A stretch of 64,000 bases of DNA from Serratia ureilytica (GTDB lineage Bacteria; Pseudomonadota; Gammaproteobacteria; Enterobacterales; Enterobacteriaceae): positions 227,468-291,467 of the forward strand of contig NZ_JABXOF010000009.1 in the NCBI RefSeq assembly GCF_013375155.1, written 5' to 3'. The position numbers were made by a program, and so were the translations under genes. The notes below the pieces were generated by a model. It was given only the letters and a program-made list of their open reading frames with translations. It did not search any database and had not been told where the DNA came from. Positions 20,993 through 28,213 of this stretch are shown here, piece after piece (the first letter of the stretch is position 1; every line of letters starts with the position of its first letter).

Positions 20993-21094
20993 GGAGAGGT
21001 GGGCGAGTGGTTTAAGCCAGATTTAAGAAACTAACCGTTTCTTAAATCCACACGAGTCATCGTGTCGTAGGTTCGAATCCTGCTCTCTCCGCCA
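20993..21094 (+). tRNA. aberrant class II tRNA gene, serine-like, with a 12-bp anticodon stem
   Basis: A 102-base gene with a complete tRNA plan except in the anticodon arm. The acceptor stem GGAGAGG (20993-20999) pairs with TCTCTCC (21084-21090), followed by discriminator G and encoded CCA (21091-21094). The D arm is GGC...GCC with GAGTGG in the loop. The long variable arm ACACGA-GTCA-TCGTGT (21050-21065) and the T arm with TTCGAAT (21072-21078) are normal, as in serine tRNAs. The anticodon arm is a perfect 12-bp stem, GATTTAAGAAAC (21020-21031) with GTTTCTTAAATC (21037-21048), closing a 5-base loop TAACC. Opening one pair gives a 7-base loop with T33 and anticodon AAC. A normal arm has 5 pairs. 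Discriminator G and the long variable arm suggest charging by seryl-tRNA synthetase. Confidence 0.75.
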
Positions 21095-21369
21095 ACTTTT
21101 TCTTATCAGGCGATATTTTATGGGTTCATTGGACGCCGTCGATTCGAAAGCGGCTGGCTTCGGAACTGATTAATTTTATGCACGACCCCGTTACGCAACG
21201 CGATTTGAGGTCTGAATAACCTTCGCCTTGCATGCCCCCATCCCCTCCTGCACAGCGCAAAAGCCAACAAATCGGATAATCCGCATAGTGTTTTTTGATG
21301 ATAAATCCTCAACTTAGTCTTAATCTAACACCCCTGCGTTCTTAGCGACCCTCTGTCATGGAGTGAACA

Positions 21370-22095
21370 ATGGCGTGTCATTTTGCCCGATGGACCCCGG
21401 CCTCCGCTGTCCTGGATACCCAGAGACTCTCCGACGAAGTGATAGCCGCCACCCGCACCTTTTCCGTTAAGCGCCGCACGCGTTACCTGCAAGGGCGCAT
21501 TCTGCTCGCCGAAATGATGTTTTACCTGTACGGCCTGCCGACGCTTCCCCCTATAGCCACCACCCCGACCGGCCGCCCCTGCTTCGCCGATCATCAGCTG
21601 CCCGATTTTAGCCTCGCCTACGCCAGCAACACCGTGGGCGTGCTGCTCAGCGACGAAGGCAAAGTCGGACTGGATATCGAAGTGATGCGGGCGCGCGGCA
21701 CCCGGCAAAGCGCGCTGCAACACGCGCATCAGACGCCGGCGGAAAGTGCCTGGATCGGCGCGCAGGACGATCGGCTGGAGGCGGAAACTCAGCTGTGGAG
21801 CATCCGGCAAAGCGTGCTGAAAATTTCCGGCCTGGGCAACAGCGGCCAGTCTACGCTGCGTCTGCATCCGTTCTCCGGGCACCTGCGCTCCAGCGCCACG
21901 CCGGACGTTCAGGTGATGAGCGACGCCGATGAATACCTGAGCTGGGCCTGCGCCGGCAGCCCCGGGCTGGATCGCCTGCTGTGCTGGCGCTACGAAGAGC
22001 GCCGCGGCCTGCACAAAGACGGGGAAATCTCGCCCCGCAGCCCGGCGGCGTCCTCGCGATTCGTCAAACTGACGGGCCTGAAGACGCCCGGTTAA
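21370..22095 (+). CDS. yieE: YieE/AcpT-like 4'-phosphopantetheinyl transferase with altered active site
   Basis: A 241-residue protein of the Sfp/AcpT superfamily. The first metal motif is present (KVGLDIEVMRARG, with the Asp and Glu). The second motif, normally W-x2-KEA-x3-K, reads WSIRQSVLKISG: the Trp and distal Lys remain, but the usual Lys-Glu-Ala is Arg-Gln-Ser. The glutamate normally helps bind magnesium and catalyse transfer of phosphopantetheine from CoA, so activity may be weak, altered or lost. Position next to chrR (yieF) matches E. coli yieE. GGAG precedes the ATG. Confidence 0.8.
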   Translation: MACHFARWTPASAVLDTQRLSDEVIAATRTFSVKRRTRYLQGRILLAEMMFYLYGLPTLPPIATTPTGRPCFADHQLPDFSLAYASNTVGVLLSDEGKVGLDIEVMRARGTRQSALQHAHQTPAESAWIGAQDDRLEAETQLWSIRQSVLKISGLGNSGQSTLRLHPFSGHLRSSATPDVQVMSDADEYLSWACAGSPGLDRLLCWRYEERRGLHKDGEISPRSPAASSRFVKLTGLKTPG

Positions 22096-22256
22096 CGTGG
22101 CGCAAGGCGGATAAAGCCGTTTTTACCGCACGAATTTCTGCCGTAATTTGTAAAAACAGCTAAATGTTGAGCAATCGCCTATTCTCGACCCGAGCTTTAG
22201 CCTACTATTCGCCCATGTTGTCCGCTGAATCTGCTCATTCGAAAGGGAGAATCATC

Positions 22257-22823
22257 ATGTCAGACCAAGCCTTAAAAATCGTCACTCTGCTCGGCAGCCT
22301 GCGCAAAGGCTCCTACAACGCCATGGTGGCCCGCGCCCTGCCAGGCCTGGCTCCGCAGGGCGTCACCATTGAAGCGCTGCCTTCCATCCGCGATATCCCG
22401 CTGTACGACGCCGACATGCAACAGGGTGAGGGTTTCCCTGCCGCGGTCGAAGCGATAGCAGAGCAGATCCGCCAGGCCGACGGCGTGATCATCGTCACCC
22501 CCGAATACAACTATTCCGTGCCCGGCGGGTTGAAAAACGCCATCGACTGGTTGTCTCGCTTGCCGAATCAACCGCTGGCCGGCAAGCCGGTGGCCATTCA
22601 AACCAGCTCGATGGGGCCCATCGGCGGCGCGCGCTGCCAGTACCACCTGCGCCAGATCCTGGTGTTCCTGGATGCGATGGTGATGAACAAGCCCGAGTTT
22701 ATGGGCGGCGTGATCCAGAACAAGGTCGATGAACAGGCCGGTGAACTGAGCGATCAGGGAACGTTGGATTTCCTGACCGGCCAGCTGTCCGCGTTCAGCG
22801 ATTTCATTCGCCGCGTGGAATGA
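22257..22823 (+). CDS. chrR: NAD(P)H-dependent FMN reductase / quinone and chromate reductase
   Basis: A 188-residue flavodoxin-fold reductase, the length of E. coli YieF/ChrR. The FMN phosphate loop is LLGSLRKGSYN near residue 11, and the active-site region TPEYNYSVPGGLKNAIDW is complete. The enzyme reduces quinones by two electrons and can reduce chromate and similar oxidants. The start at 22257 is preceded by AAGGGAGA and fits the family; the in-frame upstream extension is not conserved-looking. It follows yieE as in E. coli. Confidence 0.93.
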   Translation: MSDQALKIVTLLGSLRKGSYNAMVARALPGLAPQGVTIEALPSIRDIPLYDADMQQGEGFPAAVEAIAEQIRQADGVIIVTPEYNYSVPGGLKNAIDWLSRLPNQPLAGKPVAIQTSSMGPIGGARCQYHLRQILVFLDAMVMNKPEFMGGVIQNKVDEQAGELSDQGTLDFLTGQLSAFSDFIRRVE

Positions 22824-22830
22824 CGGTCTC

Positions 22831-22851
22831 GCGGCGCCCGCAGGGCGCCGC
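22831..22851. terminator. GC hairpin after chrR
   Basis: GCGGCGCCC (22831-22839), GCA, GGGCGCCGC (22843-22851), a perfect 9-bp stem eight bases past the chrR stop; no T run follows. Confidence 0.5.
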
Positions 22852-22899
22852 AACAGGACATGAAGTCCGCCAATTTATTGAAATTAAAGCCATAGCATC

Positions 22900-23952
22900 A
22901 TGTATTTTTTCATTTTAGCGTTATTTTTCGTTTCCATCACCAGTCCCGCTTTCGCCGCAGACATGCGTTATCCCGCCGGTGAAGAGCCGCTGGAGCTGCC
23001 TGCGCACAGTGCGCTTAACGCCCAACTGTCGCGATCCGCGCAAAACCAGGAAGATAAAAAGCTGGGCGCCATGTCGCTGTACCTGACGCTGATGCGCGAA
23101 GACGGCCGCAACGTCTGGGCCCCCTACCAGTTGGCGGTATCGTCGGCGGAGAAAGGGCAAACCGAGCTGGCGGAGCGCTATCTGCAGCTGAGCGCCGATC
23201 GCGGCCTGTGGTACTACTACAATCTGCTGGAGGACGACGCCTTCAACAGCATCCAGCATTCCGCCACCTACCAATCCATTCTGGCCGCCACCAAAGCGCG
23301 CTATCTGCAGCACGCCCGCCGCTATGAAGGCAAAGCCAGCTACGCGATACCGGACGGCGAAGCGCCGCCCGAAGGTTGGCCAACGGTGATCTTCCTGCAT
23401 ACCTACGGCAAGGCCGCCGCCATCAGCCCCGAGGAACGGCTGCTGTTCGGCGAAATGGGCGTGGCCTATATCGAGATCAACGGCACGCAGATGTTGTCGG
23501 AAAACAGCTTCCGCTGGTCGAATTACAGCGACGAAAGCACCCAGGCCGCCCTTCAGCGTACGGTGCAACAGCTGGCTCCACAGTTAAAGCTGAACCCCCA
23601 GCGGATTTATCTCAGCGCTCGCGGCCAGGGTGCGCTGCACGCCGCCAATCTGATCGCGAAGTACCCGCAGTTTTACGCCGGCGCGCTATTGATCGCCCCC
23701 AACGGCGAGATCAAGCCGGCCCAGCAGTCGCTGGCGGCGAAAAAGAAAATCGTGATGGCGTATTACGATCGGCAGAACTTCAGCGAGCAGGCGCTGGCAT
23801 TGCACTTCGCCAATCTGTTCGGAGAGGATAATCAGGTGCAGACGCTGCACTTCGCCCAAGGGGAGGATGCCGCCGGCAGTTGGCAGGCGCGCTTCAGGCG
23901 GCCATTGCAATGGGTGCTGGATCGGGCGCCGGATGCGACGCCGGGAGTCTAG
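22900..23952 (+). CDS. secreted alpha/beta-hydrolase-like protein lacking the nucleophile
   Basis: A 350-residue protein with a signal peptide (about residues 1-19, ending SPAFA before ADMRY). Residues ~35-120 are helical with Sel1/TPR-like repeats (WAPYQLAVSSAEKGQTELAERYLQLSA). From about 155 there is an alpha/beta-hydrolase pattern: TVIFLHTYGKA (oxyanion strand), then RIYLSARGQGALHAANL, where esterases have G-x-S-x-G; here the serine position is glycine (ARGQGA). LLIAPNGE and a C-terminal region with a histidine (TLHFAQGED) follow. It is probably periplasmic and perhaps not catalytic. No named family is recognised. It is convergent with adeP. Confidence 0.65.
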   Translation: MYFFILALFFVSITSPAFAADMRYPAGEEPLELPAHSALNAQLSRSAQNQEDKKLGAMSLYLTLMREDGRNVWAPYQLAVSSAEKGQTELAERYLQLSADRGLWYYYNLLEDDAFNSIQHSATYQSILAATKARYLQHARRYEGKASYAIPDGEAPPEGWPTVIFLHTYGKAAAISPEERLLFGEMGVAYIEINGTQMLSENSFRWSNYSDESTQAALQRTVQQLAPQLKLNPQRIYLSARGQGALHAANLIAKYPQFYAGALLIAPNGEIKPAQQSLAAKKKIVMAYYDRQNFSEQALALHFANLFGEDNQVQTLHFAQGEDAAGSWQARFRRPLQWVLDRAPDATPGV

Positions 23953-23959
23953 GGTTTCA

Positions 23960-23982
23960 GGGCCGACGGACGTCGGCCCTTT
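23960..23982. terminator. shared terminator between convergent genes
   Basis: GGGCCGACG (23960-23968), GA, CGTCGGCCC (23971-23979) followed by TTT on the plus strand; a 9-bp perfect stem between two convergent stop codons. Confidence 0.65.
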
Positions 23983-23987
23983 GGCTG

Positions 23988-25325
23988 TCAATGGCCGTCG
24001 ACGAAGACGATCTTCAGCACGAACAGCAGCGCCACGACCACCACGCACGGGCTGATTTCACGCCAGCGGCCGGTGCCGAGCTTCATCACGCAGTAGGAGA
24101 TAAAGCCGAGCGCAATGCCTTCGGTGATCGAGAAGCTGAACGGCATCATCACCGCGGTGACAAACGCCGGTACCGCTTCGGTCAGATCGTCCCATTTCAC
24201 CCGCGCCAGGCTGGAGGTCATCAGCACGCCGACGTAGATCAGCGCGCCGGCGGCGGCATACGCCGGCACCATACCCGCCAGCGGCGACAGGAAGATCACC
24301 AGCAGGAACAGCAGGCCGGTGACCACCGCCGTCAAACCGGTGCGGCCGCCCACGGCGACGCCGGATGAGCTTTCAATGTAAGCGGTTACGGAAGAAGTGC
24401 CCGCCAGCGAACCGGCCACCGAGCTGATGCTATCGACGAACAGCGCCTGCTTCATACGCGGGAACTTGCCCTGGTTGTCGGTCAAGCCGGCCTTATCGGT
24501 GACGCCGATCAGGGTGCCGGAGGAGTCGAACAGGTTCACCAACATGAACGAGAAGATGATCCCGGCCAGCCCGATGTTCAGCGCGCCGGCCACGTCGACC
24601 TGGCCCACCACCGAGGTGATGCTTGGCGGCAGGGAGAACAAGCCACCGTATTTCACATCGCCCAGCATCCAGCCGATCAGGGTAGTGACCACGATCGATA
24701 CCAGCACCGCCGCGTGGAAGTTGCGCGAAGAGAGCACGGCAATGATGAAGAAGCCGAGTGCCCCCAGCAGCACATTGTGCGAGGTCAGGCTGCCAATGGT
24801 CACCAGCGTGTCCGGGTTGGCCACCACGATGCCGGCGTTTTTCAGCCCCATCATGCCGATGAACAGACCGATGCCGCTGGTGATGCCGACCCGCAGGCTG
24901 ACCGGAATGTTGGCGATCATCCAGTAGCGAATGCGGAAAATGGTCAGCAGCAGCAGGCCGACCGCGCCCCAGAAGATGGCGCCCATGCCCACCTGCCAGG
25001 AGATGCCCATCGCGCCGACCACCACGAAGGCGAAGAAGGCGTTCAGGCCCATCGCCGGCGCCAACGCCACCGGCAGGTTCGCCAGCAGGCCCATAAAGAT
25101 GCTGCCGAAGGCGGCAATCAAACAGGTGGTGACAAATACCGCCTGGGTATCCATGCCCGCCGCGCCCAAAATTTGCGGGTTAACGAACACGATATACACC
25201 ATGGTGAGGAAAGTGGTGATACCGGCAATCGTTTCCGTACGCGCCGTCGTGCCATGTTGCTTGAGTTTAAACACGCGCCCAAGCAAGCCTTGCTCAGCGT
25301 CAAGGCCAGATACTGGTTTGGTCAT
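23988..25325 (-). CDS. adeP: adenine permease, AzgA-type NCS2 transporter
   Basis: A 445-residue protein, exactly the length of E. coli AdeP (YieG), with 12-14 membrane segments. Family features include AGITTFLTMVYIVFVNPQIL, the pseudo-symmetric motifs APAMGLNAFFAF and GTSSVTAYIESSSGVAVGGRTG. It imports adenine by proton symport. Its surroundings (chrR upstream in the map, yieH beyond) match E. coli. It is transcribed leftward from the gap at 25326-25560, which it shares with the divergent Nudix gene; no PurR box was recognised there. Confidence 0.93.
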   Translation of the reverse strand: MTKPVSGLDAEQGLLGRVFKLKQHGTTARTETIAGITTFLTMVYIVFVNPQILGAAGMDTQAVFVTTCLIAAFGSIFMGLLANLPVALAPAMGLNAFFAFVVVGAMGISWQVGMGAIFWGAVGLLLLTIFRIRYWMIANIPVSLRVGITSGIGLFIGMMGLKNAGIVVANPDTLVTIGSLTSHNVLLGALGFFIIAVLSSRNFHAAVLVSIVVTTLIGWMLGDVKYGGLFSLPPSITSVVGQVDVAGALNIGLAGIIFSFMLVNLFDSSGTLIGVTDKAGLTDNQGKFPRMKQALFVDSISSVAGSLAGTSSVTAYIESSSGVAVGGRTGLTAVVTGLLFLLVIFLSPLAGMVPAYAAAGALIYVGVLMTSSLARVKWDDLTEAVPAFVTAVMMPFSFSITEGIALGFISYCVMKLGTGRWREISPCVVVVALLFVLKIVFVDGH

Positions 25326-25560
25326 TATCAGAATTCCGAAAATGGGAATGGACAGTCGCCGGCTATCCTATAACAAAAAATGGGGCTTTTGACGCCGGTC
25401 ACAGGTTTTTTTCGCCGTCTTTACGGCTAAACGCGTCAACGGCTTGTATTTACAGGCATTCATTCTCCATCACAGCCCGCCGCGTTGCCGTTTGCCGACA
25501 CGGCCGATAAAATGGCCTATCGCATCTCTTACCCTACCCGCTAAAAAAACAGGAACCCGC

Positions 25561-25965
25561 ATGTCTTCGACCTTTATCGATAAGCTCGCGTTGATCGCGC
25601 TGAAAGATGACAAAGTGGCGCTGGTGCGCTCGCACAACAAGACGCTGTTTTATGTACCGGGCGGAAAGCGCGAAGCGGGTGAAACCGATGAGCAGGCGCT
25701 GTGCCGCGAAATCGACGAAGAGCTGACCGTTGCGCTGCAGCCGCAATCCATCGCGTTTTACGGCGAGTTCACCGGCCCGGCGGACGGCAAGCAGGACGGC
25801 ACTCAGGTGCGCATTCGTTGCTACCAGGCCGACTTTACCGGGCAGTTGCAGCCGGCCGCCGAAATCGCCGAGCTGAAGTGGTGCGACAGCCGCGATCTGC
25901 CGCAGTGTTCACACGTCGCCGCGCTGATTTTGCACGATCTCAAGGCGCGTAGCCTGATCAAGTGA
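25561..25965 (+). CDS. Nudix hydrolase
   Basis: A 134-residue Nudix protein. The Nudix box begins at GGKREAGE and runs through REIDEEL (about residues 39-62), with the glutamates needed for magnesium binding. Substrates of such enzymes are nucleoside diphosphate derivatives, often oxidised nucleotides; the exact one is unknown. The start at 25561, MSSTFIDKLALIALKDDK, follows AGGAA; the upstream in-frame extension has no ribosome-binding site. It is 46 bases upstream of yieH on the same strand and may be co-transcribed with it. Confidence 0.85.
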   Translation: MSSTFIDKLALIALKDDKVALVRSHNKTLFYVPGGKREAGETDEQALCREIDEELTVALQPQSIAFYGEFTGPADGKQDGTQVRIRCYQADFTGQLQPAAEIAELKWCDSRDLPQCSHVAALILHDLKARSLIK

Positions 25966-26011
25966 TCGCTGAGCGGCCTCAGCGGCGTTAACCCGAAGGA
26001 ACCTGTCCCGC

Positions 26012-26680
26012 ATGAATCAGATTGACTGCATTTTGTTCGACTGCGACGGCACGCTGGTGGACAGCGAAGTGCTGTGCAGCAAAGCCTATGTCCATATGTT
26101 CGCCCGCTACGGCATTCATCTGTCGCTGGAAGAGGTATTCAAGAAATACAAAGGGGTGAAGCTGTACGAGATCATCGATCGGGTCAACGCCGAGCAGGGC
26201 ACGGACCTGGCAAAAGAGACGCTGGAGCCGCTGTATCGGCAAGAAGTGGCGCGGCTGTTCGACAGCGAACTGCAACAGATTGCCGGCGCCCGCGAGCTGC
26301 TGGCGCAGGTGACGGTGCCAGTCTGCACCGTCTCCAACGGGCCGGTCAGCAAGATGCAGCACTCGCTCGGCCTGACCGGCATGCTGCCTTATTTTGATGA
26401 CCGGTTGTTCAGCGGCTATGACATTCAGCGCTGGAAGCCGGACCCGGCGATCGTGTTTCACGCCGCCGAACAGATGCAGGTGCCGGTGACGCGCTGCATC
26501 CTGGTGGACGATTCGCCCGCCGGCGCGCAGGCCGGCATCAATGCCGGCATCCCGGTCTTTTACTTCTGCGCCGATCCGCATAACCCGCCGATCGACCACC
26601 CGCTGGTGACAACGTTTGACGACCTGGCTCAATTGCCCGCGCTGTGGCGCGAACGCGGCTGGCGGCTGACGGCCGATTAA
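26012..26680 (+). CDS. yieH: 6-phosphogluconate phosphatase YieH (HAD family)
   Basis: A 222-residue beta-phosphoglucomutase-like HAD phosphatase. Motif I is FDCDGTLVDSE (about residues 9-19), motif II is CTVSNGP, the lysine is in RWKPDP, and motif III is LVDDSPAG. E. coli YieH (221 residues) hydrolyses 6-phosphogluconate and related sugar phosphates. It follows the Nudix gene and overlaps the 3' end of the convergent ABC permease gene by four bases. Confidence 0.93.
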   Translation: MNQIDCILFDCDGTLVDSEVLCSKAYVHMFARYGIHLSLEEVFKKYKGVKLYEIIDRVNAEQGTDLAKETLEPLYRQEVARLFDSELQQIAGARELLAQVTVPVCTVSNGPVSKMQHSLGLTGMLPYFDDRLFSGYDIQRWKPDPAIVFHAAEQMQVPVTRCILVDDSPAGAQAGINAGIPVFYFCADPHNPPIDHPLVTTFDDLAQLPALWRERGWRLTAD

Positions 26681-27417
26681 CTGGCCGGCAACGGCGGCTT
26701 GTTGCGCCACCAGCGCCAGGAGCGCTTCAGGCCGCGGGTTTGCGCGCCGAAGCGGCGGTTGACCGCGTTGGCCAGCAGATCGAGCGCCAGGCAGAACACG
26801 AAATAGACCAGCGCCACGAACAGGAAGACTTCCATCGGGTAGACCATGCTGCGGTTGTTGACCTGGGTCGCCAGGAAGGTCAGTTCGCCAACGCCGACGA
26901 TATAAGCCAACGAGGTGTCTTTGATCAGAGAAATCCACTGATTGATGAACGACGGCACCATCATGCGCAGCGCCTGCGGCAGCACGATCATGCGCAGCGT
27001 CTGCCAGCGGGTCAGCCCCAGAGAAAGCCCGGCCTGCCACTGGCCAGGGCCGATCGCGGCGATGCCGGCTTTCACCGCATGGGCCAGATAGGCCGAGGCG
27101 ATCAGCGCCAGCGCGCACACGACGGTGGTGATTTCCGGGATCTCGACGCCAAACACCATCGGCAACAGGAAATAGGTCCAGAAGATCAGCATGATGACCG
27201 GAATGGCGCGGAAAAAGCCCAACACCGCCGCCAGCAGCCCGGCGGCGATGCCGCGCGACATCGCCAGCGCCACGCCGAGTAGGGTGCCGAGCACCGCCGA
27301 GGCGACCCCGGCCATCAGGCTTATCGCCAACGTCAGCGCCGCGCCGCCCAGCGGCCCATCCGGCCAGGTGCCCCACAGCAGGTAGCCCAGGTTGTCGTGA
27401 ATCACGCTGAAATCCAT
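26677..27417 (-). CDS. amino-acid ABC transporter permease (GltK-like)
   Basis: A 246-residue His/Glu-family ABC permease with five membrane segments. The EAA loop is present (SLGLTRWQTLRMIVLPQAL), where the ATPase would dock. It is third in an operon of binding protein, permease and permease, one base after the previous gene. Polar amino acids such as glutamate/aspartate are the likely substrates. No ATPase gene follows; the next gene, yieH, is convergent and overlaps by four bases. Confidence 0.88.
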   Translation of the reverse strand: MDFSVIHDNLGYLLWGTWPDGPLGGAALTLAISLMAGVASAVLGTLLGVALAMSRGIAAGLLAAVLGFFRAIPVIMLIFWTYFLLPMVFGVEIPEITTVVCALALIASAYLAHAVKAGIAAIGPGQWQAGLSLGLTRWQTLRMIVLPQALRMMVPSFINQWISLIKDTSLAYIVGVGELTFLATQVNNRSMVYPMEVFLFVALVYFVFCLALDLLANAVNRRFGAQTRGLKRSWRWWRNKPPLPAS

Positions 27418-27418
27418 C

Positions 27419-28132
27419 TCAATGCCCTCCCAGCGGTTTACGCTGTTGTCGCCACATGCCCCAGCCTTCCAGCAGCGCGATGATGGCGATATACAGTACC
27501 GTCGCCACGCCGAACGCCTGGAAAGTGCGCAGGGTTTCGGTTTCGACCTGACGCGAGGCGTAAGAGAGTTCGGCCACGCCGATCGCCATGGTCAACGACG
27601 AGTTCTTGATCACGTTCATGTATTGGCCCAGCAGCGGCGGCAGCGCGATTTTCAGCGCCTGCGGCAGCACCACATAGCGCATCGCCTGCCAGCCGGTCAG
27701 CCCCAGCGCCTGAGCGGCATATTTCTGCCCGCCGGCGACGCCGCGAATGCCGGAGCGGATCTCTTCGGCGATAAAGGCGGTGGAGTACAGCGTCAGGCCG
27801 AAGAAACCGGCGAGAAACTCGAACGACGGCCACTCAAGCGGGCCAACCTGATGGGCGCTGTTCAGCCACTGCATGGCGGCGGACGGCAGGATCTGCCCGG
27901 CGGCGAAGTACCAGAAGAACAGCTGCACCAGCAGCGGCGTATTGCGAAACAGCGAGCTGTACCCCATCGCCAGCCAGCGCAACGGCCGCAGGCTGCTGTC
28001 GCGCATCGCCGCCAGCACAAAGCCCAGCAGCGTAGCCGCCAGCCCCGCACAGGCGGAAAGCCACAGCGTCAGCAGAAAACCGTGCCACAGCCAGCTCAGG
28101 TATTGCGGCGCCAGCAGCCAGTCCAGGTTCAT
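27419..28132 (-). CDS. amino-acid ABC transporter permease (GltJ-like)
   Basis: A 237-residue permease starting MNLDWLLAPQYLSWLW, chosen because AAGGA lies seven bases upstream; an in-frame extension to 28159 has no such site. It has the EAA loop (LGLTGWQAMRYVVLPQAL) and the YMNVIKNSSL segment of the polar amino-acid importers. It pairs with the downstream permease as a heterodimeric channel, by analogy with GltJK. A strong GC hairpin at 28161-28184 separates it from the binding-protein gene. Confidence 0.88.
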   Translation of the reverse strand: MNLDWLLAPQYLSWLWHGFLLTLWLSACAGLAATLLGFVLAAMRDSSLRPLRWLAMGYSSLFRNTPLLVQLFFWYFAAGQILPSAAMQWLNSAHQVGPLEWPSFEFLAGFFGLTLYSTAFIAEEIRSGIRGVAGGQKYAAQALGLTGWQAMRYVVLPQALKIALPPLLGQYMNVIKNSSLTMAIGVAELSYASRQVETETLRTFQAFGVATVLYIAIIALLEGWGMWRQQRKPLGGH

Positions 28133-28160
28133 GTTCAATCCTTGTCTTGCAGAATGCATC

Positions 28161-28184
28161 AGGGGCGCAGCAAGCTGCGCCCCT
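28161..28184 (-). other. GC hairpin between binding-protein and permease genes
   Basis: AGGGGCGCAGC (28161-28171), AA, GCTGCGCCCCT (28174-28184): a perfect 11-bp stem, no T run. It probably stabilises the upstream binding-protein message and lowers permease expression, as known for such intercistronic hairpins. Confidence 0.6.
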
Positions 28185-28213
28185 CCGTGCCTATCTCACC
28201 GCAAGCGGTTAAG

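Noticed and set aside
20993..21094. Reading the tRNA as a normal Leu(TAA) or Phe(GAA) tRNA
   Set aside because: Placing TAA or GAA in a 7-base loop leaves flanking bases that do not pair (CCAGA with AACTA, or GATTT with TAACC), whereas the 12-bp stem is perfect.
20993..21094. Selenocysteine tRNA (selC)
   Set aside because: The acceptor stem is 7 bp rather than 8, the D arm is of ordinary serine type, and no UCA anticodon is present.
21118..21312. 64-codon minus-strand ORF between the tRNA and yieE
   Set aside because: Cys/Arg-rich translation without a start signal; chance ORF.
20800..21369. Integrative element using the tRNA as an attachment site
   Set aside because: No integrase gene or direct repeat of the tRNA 3' end was seen within the window.
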